NCBI RefSeq assembly: GCF_000499785.1
Contig: NZ_HG726020.1
Span: 248,001 to 312,000 of the forward strand
DNA: 64,000 bases
Source: Bacteroides neonati
GTDB taxonomy: Bacteria > Bacteroidota > Bacteroidia > Bacteroidales > Bacteroidaceae
Direction of reading: 5' to 3'
Both the position numbers and the translations under genes were made by a program. This document shows, one piece after another, positions 17,256 to 26,617 of this stretch (the first letter of the stretch is position 1; every line of letters starts with the position of its first letter). The notes beneath the pieces are model-generated. The model had not been told where the DNA came from. It worked only from the letters and a program-made list of their open reading frames with translations, and made no database searches.

Positions 17256-18152
17256 TTAGCGAAGCCTTAGTCTGTCGCCTATTTCGGGCACATACTCACC
17301 GTCTTTGCGATTCATCTTATAAAGGTTCTTGAGGCGGATGCCGTACATCTGCGAAATGGTGTGCATCGAGTCGCCGTCTTTGACGATGTAAACGGTATTG
17401 GGTTTCGAGGCTTTCTTCTTCTTCTCCTTGAGGTAGATGATGTCACCATTGGTCAAGGTGTAGTCGCGATGCAGGTCGTTGTACTTAACCAGCTTCTTCC
17501 AACTGATGTCGAACTCCTTGCCCAGGCCTTTGAAAGTATCGCCATCGCGAGCAATCACGTAAGCAATATCATTGGCTATGTATACCTGATGAGGGTTCAT
17601 CAGCGTAGGCTCGGGTTTGGGTGCACGTCCGCTTCTGCGATCGTATTTATAAAGTTCGTAGTCTTCGATAATCGTAATCAATCGGTTGGCATAAGAGGGG
17701 TCGGTGGCATATCCGGCTTTCTTGAGTCCGCGAGCCCATCCTTTATAGTCGGTCAGATCGAGCTCAAACAGGAACGCATAACGAGCTCCACGTTTGAGGA
17801 AGGCCGAGTGGTCTTCGTAAGAATCTTTGGGGTTGCGATAGGCGCGGAAACATTCACCGCGTGCATCGTCATCGTGACTCACGGTACGCCCGTTCCAACT
17901 ACTGCCACACTTAATGCCGAAGTGATTGTTGCTCTTACGCGCCAGCTCGCTCATACCTGCTCCACTTTCTAGAAGTCCCTGTGCCAAGGTTATACTGGCG
18001 GGTATACGGTGTTCGCGCATCTGCTCAACGGCAAGTTCACTGTATCGGTTTACGTACTCCACGTAGCGGCTGTTTCGTTTCTGCGAGTAAGCGTCGGCAC
18101 ACAATGTTAGCAAGAGGATGAACGCAAAAAGCGTAAGAAATCTTTTATTCAT
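17256..18152 (-). CDS. Secreted glucosaminidase (GH73) with two LysM domains
   Basis: A 298-residue protein with a signal peptide (MNKRFLTLFAFILLLTLCADA). The glucosaminidase domain spans about 30-165: ITLAQGLLESGAGMSELARKSNNHFGIKC contains the likely catalytic Glu, and the region ends at AGYATDPSYANRLITIIEDYELYKYD. Two C-terminal LysM modules follow (about 190-240 and 252-298, the second with VYIVKDGDSMHTISQMYGI). GH73 enzymes cut the glycan strand of peptidoglycan and LysM binds it, so this is a cell-wall remodelling hydrolase of the periplasm. It is monocistronic, with its own terminator. Confidence 0.9.
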   Translation of the reverse strand: MNKRFLTLFAFILLLTLCADAYSQKRNSRYVEYVNRYSELAVEQMREHRIPASITLAQGLLESGAGMSELARKSNNHFGIKCGSSWNGRTVSHDDDARGECFRAYRNPKDSYEDHSAFLKRGARYAFLFELDLTDYKGWARGLKKAGYATDPSYANRLITIIEDYELYKYDRRSGRAPKPEPTLMNPHQVYIANDIAYVIARDGDTFKGLGKEFDISWKKLVKYNDLHRDYTLTNGDIIYLKEKKKKASKPNTVYIVKDGDSMHTISQMYGIRLKNLYKMNRKDGEYVPEIGDRLRLR

Positions 18153-18221
18153 TATATTGGGGTCTATGCATTATGAAGGTACAAAAATCATAAAAATAAT
18201 TGGGATTATCAATCTCTTTCC

Positions 18222-18229
18222 TAACTTTG
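18222..18229 (+). promoter_or_regulatory. -7 box upstream of cdd
   Basis: TAACTTTG matches TAnnTTTG, 35 bp before the cdd start. The -33 region (ATTGGG near 18198) is weak. Confidence 0.55.
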
Positions 18230-18263
18230 TGACATTATTTGTAAAACGAACCCCTCAACTCAA

Positions 18264-18743
18264 ATGAAAGATCTCACCATTACAACTGTTATCAAAGTAT
18301 ATCAACTGCACGAACTAGACCAGGCAGACCAAGAGCTGTTGCTCGCAGCCAAAGAGGCTACCAAACGAAGCTATGCTCCTTATTCTCATTTCTCGGTAGG
18401 TGCAGCCGCACTGTTGGGCAATGGAGTAGTGGTAACCGGCACCAATCAAGAGAATGCCGCTTATCCCTCGGGGCTGTGCGCCGAACGTACCACCTTGTTT
18501 TATGCCAACTCGCAGCATCCCGATCAGCCTGTTGTAACATTGGCCATCGCTGCACGTACCGAACGCGACTTTATTGAGGTTCCCATTCCACCTTGCGGTG
18601 CTTGCCGACAGGTGATACTCGAAACCGAGAAACGCTACAAACAACCCATCCGCATCCTGCTTTACGGCAAAGAAGCCATCTACGAGGTCAACAGCATTTG
18701 CGATTTGTTGCCACTTTCGTTCGATGCATCGGCTATGGAGTAA
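18264..18743 (+). CDS. cdd: Cytidine deaminase
   Basis: A 159-residue cytosolic zinc enzyme that deaminates cytidine and deoxycytidine to uridine and deoxyuridine in pyrimidine salvage. The zinc site is visible as CAE (in GLCAERTTLFYA, about residue 73) and PPCGACRQ (about 112-119). SHFSVGAAALLGNGVVVTGTNQENAAYPSGLCAER is the family's substrate and catalytic region, in which the Glu of CAE is the proton shuttle. The length fits the dimeric or tetrameric short form. The next gene, an RclA-like flavoprotein, starts 56 bp downstream on the same strand and could be co-transcribed. Confidence 0.95.
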   Translation: MKDLTITTVIKVYQLHELDQADQELLLAAKEATKRSYAPYSHFSVGAAALLGNGVVVTGTNQENAAYPSGLCAERTTLFYANSQHPDQPVVTLAIAARTERDFIEVPIPPCGACRQVILETEKRYKQPIRILLYGKEAIYEVNSICDLLPLSFDASAME

Positions 18744-18799
18744 ACCAAATCGCTTCTCATTTGTTTCATCTCGCACTAACCCTTTAAAGTTAAGTGCAT

Positions 18800-20176
18800 A
18801 TGAAACAATATGATGCCATTATCATTGGGTTTGGCAAAGGTGGAAAGACACTTGCTGCCGAACTCTCTAATCGCGGCTGGAAAGTCGCTCTCATTGAACG
18901 ATCTGAAAAGATGTATGGCGGAACATGCATCAACGTTGGCTGCATTCCAACCAAAGCCCTCATCCACGAAGCTCAAACAGCCGAAACACTGTTCAAGGAC
19001 GAGTACAAGAAACAAGCGGTTTTCTACAAACATGCCGTTGCCCGAAAGGACAAGATGACTGCTTTTCTGCGCGAAAAGAACTTCAACAACCTCACCAACC
19101 ATCCCAACGTGACGTTTTATAACGGTTCGGCCTTCTTCCTATCGCCAAAAGAAGTAAAAGTAGTGCTTGCCGACGAAGAACTGACCCTACAGGGCAAGGA
19201 GATTTTCATAGATACCGGATCGACTTCCATTCTACCCGCCATCGAAGGCATACGCGATAGCAAACGCGTGTATACCAGTACCACCCTACTCGATCTGGAT
19301 GTGCTTCCGCATCACCTTATTGTTGTAGGTGCCGGCACCATCGGGCTCGAATATGCCTCTATGTATGCAGGCTTCGGTAGCAAAGTGACCGTGATCGAAG
19401 GAGGCAATAAGTTCTTCCCCGCTCAAGATCGCGACATAGCCGCCAAAGTCAAAGAAGACCTGGAGGCGAGAGGCGTCGAGTTCTGCATGAATGCTCGTGT
19501 ACAATCCATAGCCGATACCGATGGGAGCGTTACGCTATCCTATATCGATGCTGCGAACGGCACTCCCCACCACCTCGAAGCATCGGCCATCTTGGTAGCA
19601 ACCGGACGTAAACCACTCATCGACAGCCTCAACCTTGAGGAAGCCGGCGTACAAGTCGATGCTCACGGGGCTATTGTAGTAGATGAACACCTGCATACAA
19701 CGACCCCTCATATCTGGGCGTTGGGCGATGTAAAGGGAGGAGCACAATTCACCTATCTGTCACTGGACGACTTCCGGATTATTCGCAACCAACTCTTTGG
19801 CGACCGTACCCGCAGCACGGCCGATAGAAACCCGGTTCCGTATGCACTCTTCATTGACCCGCCATTGGCTCACGTTGGTCTTACCGAAGAGGAGGCCATG
19901 CGTCATGGTTATTCTATCAAAGTATCTCAGCTGCCCGCTCTATCGGTCATTCGTACCCGCACGCTGCAAAAGACAGCCGGTATGCTCAAAGCTGTTATTG
20001 ATGCCCAGACGGGACGCATCATCGGCTGCACCCTGTTCTGTGCAGGTGCTCCCGAGATCATCAACATCGTCAACGTGGCCATGAAGACCGGACAGAAATA
20101 TACTTTCCTGCGCGACTTCATCTTCACGCACCCCAGCATGAGCGAAGGACTGAACGATCTATTCAATATCGAATAA
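18800..20176 (+). CDS. RclA-like pyridine nucleotide-disulfide oxidoreductase
   Basis: I chose the ATG at 18800 (MKQYDAIIIGFGKGGKTLA) because it aligns with the start of E. coli RclA; an in-frame GTG lies 6 bp earlier. The 458-residue flavoprotein has an FAD-binding GFGKGG motif at the N-terminus, a redox-active disulfide GGTCINVGCIPTK (Cys at about 42 and 47), a NAD(P) motif VVGAGTIGLEYASMY, a second FAD motif (HIWALGDVKGG), and a C-terminal dimerisation domain ending FTHPSMSEGLNDLF. RclA reduces Cu(II) and protects against reactive chlorine. The GFGKxGKTLA and MYGGTCIN signatures favour RclA over lipoamide dehydrogenase or mercuric reductase. No cognate RclR is nearby. Confidence 0.85.
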   Translation: MKQYDAIIIGFGKGGKTLAAELSNRGWKVALIERSEKMYGGTCINVGCIPTKALIHEAQTAETLFKDEYKKQAVFYKHAVARKDKMTAFLREKNFNNLTNHPNVTFYNGSAFFLSPKEVKVVLADEELTLQGKEIFIDTGSTSILPAIEGIRDSKRVYTSTTLLDLDVLPHHLIVVGAGTIGLEYASMYAGFGSKVTVIEGGNKFFPAQDRDIAAKVKEDLEARGVEFCMNARVQSIADTDGSVTLSYIDAANGTPHHLEASAILVATGRKPLIDSLNLEEAGVQVDAHGAIVVDEHLHTTTPHIWALGDVKGGAQFTYLSLDDFRIIRNQLFGDRTRSTADRNPVPYALFIDPPLAHVGLTEEEAMRHGYSIKVSQLPALSVIRTRTLQKTAGMLKAVIDAQTGRIIGCTLFCAGAPEIINIVNVAMKTGQKYTFLRDFIFTHPSMSEGLNDLFNIE

Positions 20177-20207
20177 GTATCTACTTTCATATTAAAAACC
20201 TACATCA

Positions 20208-21191
20208 ATGAAAAGATTATTTCTGTGTATCGCCGTAGCAACCTGCGCTGTTCTTATGTCGGCACAAGTGCCGGGTGTTTCGCGCCAAGCCATCAAGAAG
20301 CAAAATGTGCACCGTCTGGCCGAAGACTACTTTATCCCCAATCGCTTTCAGGGAAAAACGATTCTGGTTACCGGAGGGGCTCGCGGTATCGGCAAATCGA
20401 CTGCCGTACGTGCAGCCAAAGAGGGAGCCAATGTAGTGATTATGGACTGGCTCGAGAAGGACGGCAAATATGTAGCCGACTCGATCAACGCCATGGGCGG
20501 TAAAGCACTGTTTGTATGGGGCAACATTCAGAAAGATGAGGATTGCCGCCGAGCCGTGAGCGAAACCGTTAAAGCCTACGGCAAGTTGGACTATGCCGTG
20601 CTCAATGCGGGAGTGATGGATGGTGTCTTTTCGGGCACTCCGTTCAAATTCGACGAAGCACAACGCAAGTTGATGCCCAACATGATTACCGAGGCCACCG
20701 ACGAATACTGGGACAATGTATTTGCCACCAATGCCGCCGGAACCTTTAAGTCAATGCGGGCCGTACTCGACCAAATGCTGATACAGAACAACGGTGGAGC
20801 CATTGTAGTAGTGGCATCGATAGCCGGCATGACCGGACTATCGGGCAACCCCGCTTATGTGGCCAGCAAGCATGCCGTGAACGGATTGGTACGCAATGCC
20901 GCCATTGACTATGCTCCTTACGGCATCCGTATCAACTCAGTCAATATGGCCGAAACCCTGACTCCGATGGTAGAACGCGCCACCGAGTTTGTAAAAGCAC
21001 AGCAGAAGGCCGGCAATGGCTTCGGCATGGGCAGTATCAAGACGATGAGCTTATTGAAGTATTGCGACTCCGAACATCGCGGCTCATTCCCGTGGGAACA
21101 GGCATCGACCATGTTGTACCTGATTTCGGACGAAGCATCGGCCATCACCGGTACCATCATGGCAACCGATGGCGGTTGGACAGACTATTAA
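20208..21191 (+). CDS. Short-chain dehydrogenase/reductase with an N-terminal signal peptide
   Basis: A 327-residue classical SDR. The NAD(P) motif TGGARGIGKS is near residue 57, NAG near 126, the catalytic Ser lies in VVVASIAGMTG, and the YVASKHA (YxxxK) motif is near 218. The C-terminus ASAITGTIMATDGGW is typical of the family. What is odd is a clear export signal (MKRLFLCIAVATCAVLMSAQ) followed by a ~30-residue linker before the Rossmann fold. An exported SDR lacks an obvious supply of NAD(P)H in the periplasm. The substrate cannot be inferred. It lies 31 bp after the RclA-like gene and may share its transcript. Confidence 0.85.
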   Translation: MKRLFLCIAVATCAVLMSAQVPGVSRQAIKKQNVHRLAEDYFIPNRFQGKTILVTGGARGIGKSTAVRAAKEGANVVIMDWLEKDGKYVADSINAMGGKALFVWGNIQKDEDCRRAVSETVKAYGKLDYAVLNAGVMDGVFSGTPFKFDEAQRKLMPNMITEATDEYWDNVFATNAAGTFKSMRAVLDQMLIQNNGGAIVVVASIAGMTGLSGNPAYVASKHAVNGLVRNAAIDYAPYGIRINSVNMAETLTPMVERATEFVKAQQKAGNGFGMGSIKTMSLLKYCDSEHRGSFPWEQASTMLYLISDEASAITGTIMATDGGWTDY

Positions 21192-21201
21192 ACAGTGGTC
21201 G

Positions 21202-21280
21202 ATGATGAATGATGGATGGTGAATGCTAAGCAGCATGGGCATGAACCATTCATCGTTCATCATTGACCATTCATCATTTA
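21202..21280. repeat. Imperfect inverted repeats built on ATGAATGATG
   Basis: The intergenic stretch alternates GATGATGAATGATGGATGGTGAATG-like and CATTCATCGTTCATCATT-like runs, which can fold into an imperfect hairpin between the SDR stop and the next gene. It may act as a terminator or be simple-sequence decay. Confidence 0.5.
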
Positions 21281-21299
21281 TCCTTAACTATACTCCTTT

Positions 21300-23009
21300 A
21301 TGAAAAAAGTTCTGACGTTACTGCTGGTTCTACTGGTATATACACAAGCCATGGGACAAAGTAACAATGCGCTATCCATCTACGAAGGCGAACGCATTCA
21401 GTCGATACAATTCGCATACAGCAACCTGCCAACCGATTCGGCAAGGGCAACAAGCGAAAAGCAACAAATAGAAAGCCGTTTCCTTGTACAACACTACAGT
21501 CACTTCAATGAATTCCAGATCACCTACTATCTGGCGCAGATCAAGAATCTGCCTTTTGTCGAGAAAACCGGCTATGACGTTGTTTCGCTGGGCGACGGAA
21601 GTGTTAACATAATCGTCAATGTACAGCTTATCGAGACGGGGTTTGCCACTTCGCCACGGTCGAATATCTTTAAAGACATCCAATCCTTTCCTATTATCTA
21701 TTCGGCACCCAGTTCCCTGCTGACGTTCAAACTGGCGGCTTCGGAGATGGGATATAGCAACAACAACGCATGGTTTGCACAACCCACCCCGCTACTTACC
21801 GGCAATCCGATGGTCGATAATCCCGTAGGAAAAGGATACACGGGTTGGGTCGAAGGATTTGCCATGGGTGGTATTTACGGCATTACACGGGTTATCCCGA
21901 AATGGAACTTCCATCTCTACGGAGGGGCGAGCTACATTGTATCGTTTAGTGCAGGACGTGAACTATTCAGCGACCGTTCGCGCTTTCATGGCGAGATAGA
22001 AGATGCCTTTGCGGGACTCATCGGAGGCAAAAAGCTCGATAACGGGCATGAATATTCGTACGCCCTACTCTATGGACGCAAGCAATTTGTATTGGGCAAC
22101 GGCTGGCTGATTATCAACACCTCGATGAACGGACAGGAACGGGCCGCCTTACAGATAAATCCGCGCTGGGCTGCCCGAAGTCTATTGCTAGGAACCTTCC
22201 GGTGGGATAAGTTCCTGATTCAAGGCTTTCAACTAAAACCCAACGAACTGCCTATCTTTTACAGCCGTACCATCCTCAATGGGTTGGATGTGCAACTGGG
22301 CAGCAGCGATAGGATGCAACTGGGTGCGAGTGTGATTAATGCCCTGCGGTCGGATGTGAAGTATTACCAACCCGACGGAACGGTACATCAACGCAAAGGA
22401 CTCTGGGTATATAACCTCAGACTGTACGGCAATCAACCGACAGGACAACCGGGGTTTTTCTATAAAACCGAAGGAGGCTACCAGACCAACAGTAACTTCC
22501 GTATGCGCGCCTACGCGTGGTATGCACAACTGGGATGGAACTTTGCCACTACCGTAGGAAAGCCGGCACTAAGCTACCGCTTCGCTTATTTCTCGGGCGA
22601 TAACCCCAAGACACAAGCCTACGAACGGTGGGATGCGCTCTATACAGGCGGCAACGGCGAGCAGTGGGTACAGGGGTCGAATATGTATAAGATGGTTCAG
22701 AACTCGAATGAGATGACCCATATGATGCAACTGATTTATTCGCCCGTGCGTAAGATACAGACAGTAACCCAGCTATGGTCGTTCATCGCTCCGCAAACCA
22801 ACAATCTGGGAGGCAATCCGGGACTATCGGTGATGCAATCGCACTACTACGGAACTGAGCTGAACCTCACCGTGAAGTATTTCCACTCCCGGCACTGGTA
22901 CTTCCACCTAAATACCGCGTTGACCTTTCCGGGCAATGCTATCAAGGATATCGTACCCGGTACGAAGAACTGGTTTTGCCTGATGGCGTTCGCCCGTTAC
23001 TCGATGTAA
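21300..23009 (+). CDS. Predicted outer-membrane beta-barrel protein, alginate-export-like
   Basis: A 569-residue protein with a signal peptide (MKKVLTLLLVLLVYTQAMGQ). Residues ~25-115 form a mixed alpha/beta segment resembling a POTRA-like module (IQSIQFAY, NEFQITYYLAQIKNLPFVEKTGYDVVSLGDGSVNIIVNV). The rest is rich in alternating aromatic/polar strands typical of outer-membrane barrels. KPALSYRFAYFSGDNPKTQAYERWDALY resembles the alginate-export (AlgE-type) porin family. The substrate is unknown. It is followed by a second outer-membrane gene with its own promoter. The family assignment is tentative. Confidence 0.6.
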   Translation: MKKVLTLLLVLLVYTQAMGQSNNALSIYEGERIQSIQFAYSNLPTDSARATSEKQQIESRFLVQHYSHFNEFQITYYLAQIKNLPFVEKTGYDVVSLGDGSVNIIVNVQLIETGFATSPRSNIFKDIQSFPIIYSAPSSLLTFKLAASEMGYSNNNAWFAQPTPLLTGNPMVDNPVGKGYTGWVEGFAMGGIYGITRVIPKWNFHLYGGASYIVSFSAGRELFSDRSRFHGEIEDAFAGLIGGKKLDNGHEYSYALLYGRKQFVLGNGWLIINTSMNGQERAALQINPRWAARSLLLGTFRWDKFLIQGFQLKPNELPIFYSRTILNGLDVQLGSSDRMQLGASVINALRSDVKYYQPDGTVHQRKGLWVYNLRLYGNQPTGQPGFFYKTEGGYQTNSNFRMRAYAWYAQLGWNFATTVGKPALSYRFAYFSGDNPKTQAYERWDALYTGGNGEQWVQGSNMYKMVQNSNEMTHMMQLIYSPVRKIQTVTQLWSFIAPQTNNLGGNPGLSVMQSHYYGTELNLTVKYFHSRHWYFHLNTALTFPGNAIKDIVPGTKNWFCLMAFARYSM

Positions 23010-23087
23010 AGATACGATAACGTATGAATATGGGTGTGATTGGCATCATATAGACACTTTTTAGATGTACATATTCAGTTTTTATAA

Positions 23088-23095
23088 TATCTTTG
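23088..23095 (+). promoter_or_regulatory. -7 box upstream of the metallopeptidase/propeller gene
   Basis: TATCTTTG matches TAnnTTTG, 26 bp before the ATG. There is no clear TTTG 20 bp upstream. Confidence 0.55.
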
Positions 23096-23120
23096 CCCTC
23101 TGTACTATAAAACGTTATAT

Positions 23121-25979
23121 ATGTCGCTATTAAAATACGGACTGCTTACGGTAGTTTCTCTACTGCTGCCACTTAGTATGCAAGCACAATTTATGGACTA
23201 CGGTTCGGACCCCGCACGATTCAAATGGAATATCGTAAAGTTGCCTCATTATGATCTGATATACCCGCAAGGTACCGATTCTATGGCTTATCGCTATGCA
23301 CTGTACCTTGAAAATGCCTATCCGCATGTACAGAAAACGATTGGTAAACCGATGAAAGCAACCTTTCCGGTGATTCTGCATCCAGCCAATATGAACTCGA
23401 ACGGCATGGTGGCATGGGCTCCCCGCCGCATGGAGCTGATTACAACCCCTTCTTCCGATCTGGGTATGCAACGTTGGGACAAGCACTTGGTACTACACGA
23501 ATCGCGACACGTATTTCAAACAGGAAAGGTCATGAGCGGCATCTTCAAGCCACTTTACTACATCATCGGCGAGCAGGCAGCAGGCGTAGCTTCCTTCTTC
23601 CTGCCTACCTGGTTTCTCGAAGGCGATGCAGTAAGTACCGAAACCGGACTGTCTAACGGAGGACGCGGACGAATGCCCGAGTTCAACATGGCCTACCGGG
23701 CACAAATGCTGGGAGCCGACCGCTTCTACTCGTTCGATAAATGGCAGTTGGGCTCATACAAAGATTATACAGGTACGTATTATGCCCTGGGCTACGACAT
23801 GGCTTCGTATGCACGTCAACGCTATGGAGCCGATATTTGGGACAAAACAACGAGCCGATACACACGCAACCTGCTCTTTGCAGGCTCCTTCAAGCACTTT
23901 ACCAGTAGTGGTATCAGCCGGCTTTACGACGATACATTCGATTATTTAAGGAAAGAGTGGGAAAAGCTCGACTCCAACACCTTACCACCCACCTACCTAT
24001 CGCCCGAAGCGAAGAGTTATACCACCTATCGATACCCACAGGTACTGAACGACTCAACGGTCATTGCACTGAAATCAAGTCTGAAAGACATCAACTCACT
24101 CGTATCGATCCGTAACGGCAAAGAACAACGTCTGACGTACATCGGCAACATCAACAGTCGGTTAAGCCTCAACAACGGTTGCATCTATTGGACGGAGATC
24201 ACTCCCGGCATCCGCTGGGCACACGAAAACTATTCGGAACTCAAACAATACGACCTCTCGACAGGGCGCATCATCACGCTTACTCCACGCCAACGCTATC
24301 TGGCACCCGATATTGATAAAACAGGAAGTCTGGCAGCCGTATCACGCCCCCAAATAGACGGCACCAATGAACTGGTACTGCTTCAGCTAAAAGATGGAAA
24401 GGAGATTGCCGCCTTTCAAGTACCGGACAACGGCTTCATCAAAGAGCTGACCTTCGGAGCAACCAATACCGTCATTGCGGTAACGGTCGACGATAAGGGC
24501 ATCAATCTACTGGAACTAAACACCCGTAGCGGCACGTGGCGCAAACTGCTGCAAGCAACATCGGTCAATATTACTTCGCCGGTTTGGAACAACGACAGGT
24601 TGTATTTTGAATCGGGCGTTAACGGAACCAACAATATTTATTACCTCAACCCCACCGACTCATTGGTGTACCGGGCTACGGATGCACGCTTTGGAGCATT
24701 CGACCCCGCCTTCACTCCTGCCAACGACCGGTTGCTCTACGCCGACTATCAGGCGAAAGGGTATCGCATTGCATCACTACCTACCGACAGCATGCTGCAC
24801 GAAAGGGCAGACTTGTCGAAGCCCACCCCCACTCCATTTGCCGCTACATTGGCAGCAGAAGAGGGATACAACCTGGACACAGCCCAACTCACACCTGTGC
24901 CCTTTGCTCCGAAGCGATATTACAAGGGTACGCACACCTTCAAGATACACAGTTGGGCACCTTTTTACTACAATGTAGCCGATGCGTTGAAAGCCGGAGC
25001 CGATGATCTGGCTACGCTGGTGAAGCCCGGTGCAATGATCTTATCGCAAAACGCATTGAACACAGCCACCCTGCAAGCCGGTTGGTATTATAGCAAGGGG
25101 CATCATCACGGCAAACTGGCATTTACGTATCAGGGATGGTTTCCGGTGATCGATTTATCAGTCGATTACGGAGCCAAAGCATTCGATATGTCGTGGGTGA
25201 AAAATGATAAGGGCAACGAAACCATGAAAGGGCAATATACCAACCGCAACCTGTTAGAGGCGCAGGCACGCATCTACCTACCGTTCAACCTAAGTAAGAA
25301 TGATCGCATACGAGGTATTCAGCCCGCGTTGACGTATTATGTAACTAATAACAGATATCAGCAGATTGACAGTCGGGAGTATCGCAATTTTCAGTACATC
25401 CTGCCCGAAGTGCGGATTTATAACTACCGCCGTAAGGCAGCGCGCGACCTGCTTCCCCGTTCGGGTTATCAGCTTCGCTTGCAACACCTCAGCTCGCCTT
25501 TCAACAGCGAGAACTACGGAAGTCTGTATGCTGCCCGACTAACGACTTACTGGCCGGGCTTCATCCGCAATCAAGGTCTTATGCTCCGCTTCGGCTACCA
25601 ATACCAAGCGCTGAACGGCAAAGCGTTGTATCTTCCCGAACAACTGCTCGAAAGCACCCGGGGGTACAATTATCTCTACCAAACCCGTCAGCAATGGGCT
25701 GTTAAAGGCGATTATGCCTTCTCAATCTGCTCGCCCGATGTAAGTCTGGGAGCGTTGATCTATATTCGCAGACTACGGGCCAACCTATTCTACGACCTGA
25801 CCCAAAATCAGGCCAATCAGCAGAACGGGTGGACGACTCAAAGTTCGGCCGGTATCGACCTTGTATTCGATTGGAACGTACTGCGCATGAGCTATCCGCT
25901 CACTACCGGCGTACGTCTTACCCAACCCATCGACTACGGACGTTTTCAGGCGGAGATGCTTTTCTCGATCAGCTTCTAA
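23121..25979 (+). CDS. Surface protein: gluzincin-like domain, beta-propeller, outer-membrane barrel
   Basis: A 952-residue protein with a signal peptide (ending MQAQ). Residues ~40-290 resemble peptidase-MA gluzincins: HESRH (HExxH, near residue 136) and the downstream FLEGDA Glu are plausible zinc ligands. Residues ~300-570 form WD40-like/TolB-like propeller blades (LAAVSRPQIDGTNELVLLQLKDGKEI, INLLELNTRSGTWRKLL). Residues ~610-952 are strand-rich, with RSGYQLRLQHLSSPF and a terminal aromatic residue (LFSISF), like a BamA/Omp85-type barrel C-terminus. This order suggests a barrel-anchored protease or assembly factor. It is often annotated only as a WD40-like or TolB-like protein. Domain positions are by eye; the function is unproven. 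Confidence 0.7.
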   Translation: MSLLKYGLLTVVSLLLPLSMQAQFMDYGSDPARFKWNIVKLPHYDLIYPQGTDSMAYRYALYLENAYPHVQKTIGKPMKATFPVILHPANMNSNGMVAWAPRRMELITTPSSDLGMQRWDKHLVLHESRHVFQTGKVMSGIFKPLYYIIGEQAAGVASFFLPTWFLEGDAVSTETGLSNGGRGRMPEFNMAYRAQMLGADRFYSFDKWQLGSYKDYTGTYYALGYDMASYARQRYGADIWDKTTSRYTRNLLFAGSFKHFTSSGISRLYDDTFDYLRKEWEKLDSNTLPPTYLSPEAKSYTTYRYPQVLNDSTVIALKSSLKDINSLVSIRNGKEQRLTYIGNINSRLSLNNGCIYWTEITPGIRWAHENYSELKQYDLSTGRIITLTPRQRYLAPDIDKTGSLAAVSRPQIDGTNELVLLQLKDGKEIAAFQVPDNGFIKELTFGATNTVIAVTVDDKGINLLELNTRSGTWRKLLQATSVNITSPVWNNDRLYFESGVNGTNNIYYLNPTDSLVYRATDARFGAFDPAFTPANDRLLYADYQAKGYRIASLPTDSMLHERADLSKPTPTPFAATLAAEEGYNLDTAQLTPVPFAPKRYYKGTHTFKIHSWAPFYYNVADALKAGADDLATLVKPGAMILSQNALNTATLQAGWYYSKGHHHGKLAFTYQGWFPVIDLSVDYGAKAFDMSWVKNDKGNETMKGQYTNRNLLEAQARIYLPFNLSKNDRIRGIQPALTYYVTNNRYQQIDSREYRNFQYILPEVRIYNYRRKAARDLLPRSGYQLRLQHLSSPFNSENYGSLYAARLTTYWPGFIRNQGLMLRFGYQYQALNGKALYLPEQLLESTRGYNYLYQTRQQWAVKGDYAFSICSPDVSLGALIYIRRLRANLFYDLTQNQANQQNGWTTQSSAGIDLVFDWNVLRMSYPLTTGVRLTQPIDYGRFQAEMLFSISF

Positions 25980-25996
25980 CCAACCGCAAAGAGTGG

Positions 25997-26617
25997 TTAG
26001 AGACTACAAAAGTAAGAAACGAAGATGGGTACACTGAGGTCGATCAGTATGCCGTGTAAGATGGCAAGGGGAATCATCTCTTTGCCCGAATAGCGCGTGA
26101 TGGAGGGCAAAAGCACATCCATTGAGTTGACTCCGGCGGCAGAGATAATAGCAAAACGACCGAAGTATTTCTGTATAAGCGGTGTGCCCAATAGTGCCAT
26201 CATCTCGCGAAAGATATTGGCAAGCAAAGCAATGGTAGCCAGTTCGGAGGCCAACTGCACTCCGATAGAAGGTTCTTTGAACTGCATGATCAGCAACGAA
26301 GAGAGCGAATAATAAGCAAAACCGCTTCCAACAGCCATGCATTCGAATACACTCCAACGACTCAGCAATAGGCTGGCCAGTGCCGAAAACAGCAGTGTAC
26401 CAACAATCGTTCCAAGCGGTATCATCAACATCTTAGGGCGCAAGTGGGCAATAATCATCTTCAGATTTTTATTACTGCCAATGCTGATACCTACTTGCAG
26501 CATCAGTGCATAGAGTATCATCATCGAGATGTGATGCGTATCAAATTCGACCTGATAGAATACACCTACCGCACAACCGATGCAGAAAAACAAGACAACT
26601 CTCAAACTTCCTCTCAT
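25997..26617 (-). CDS. lysO: LysO-type lysine exporter, C-terminal subunit
   Basis: A 206-residue integral membrane protein with about six hydrophobic segments (RVVLFFCIGCAVGVFY, ISMMILYALMLQVGISIGSN, MLMIPLGTIVGTLLFSALASLLL, LATIALLANIFREMM, MIPLAILHGILIDLSVPIFVSYF). It matches the C-terminal two thirds of E. coli LysO (YbjE), an inner-membrane lysine exporter. The missing N-terminal third is encoded by the immediately upstream gene, which overlaps by 4 bp, so the exporter is split in two. GINSMDV-like and SGKEMIPLAILHG motifs are conserved in the family. Confidence 0.85.
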   Translation of the reverse strand: MRGSLRVVLFFCIGCAVGVFYQVEFDTHHISMMILYALMLQVGISIGSNKNLKMIIAHLRPKMLMIPLGTIVGTLLFSALASLLLSRWSVFECMAVGSGFAYYSLSSLLIMQFKEPSIGVQLASELATIALLANIFREMMALLGTPLIQKYFGRFAIISAAGVNSMDVLLPSITRYSGKEMIPLAILHGILIDLSVPIFVSYFCSL

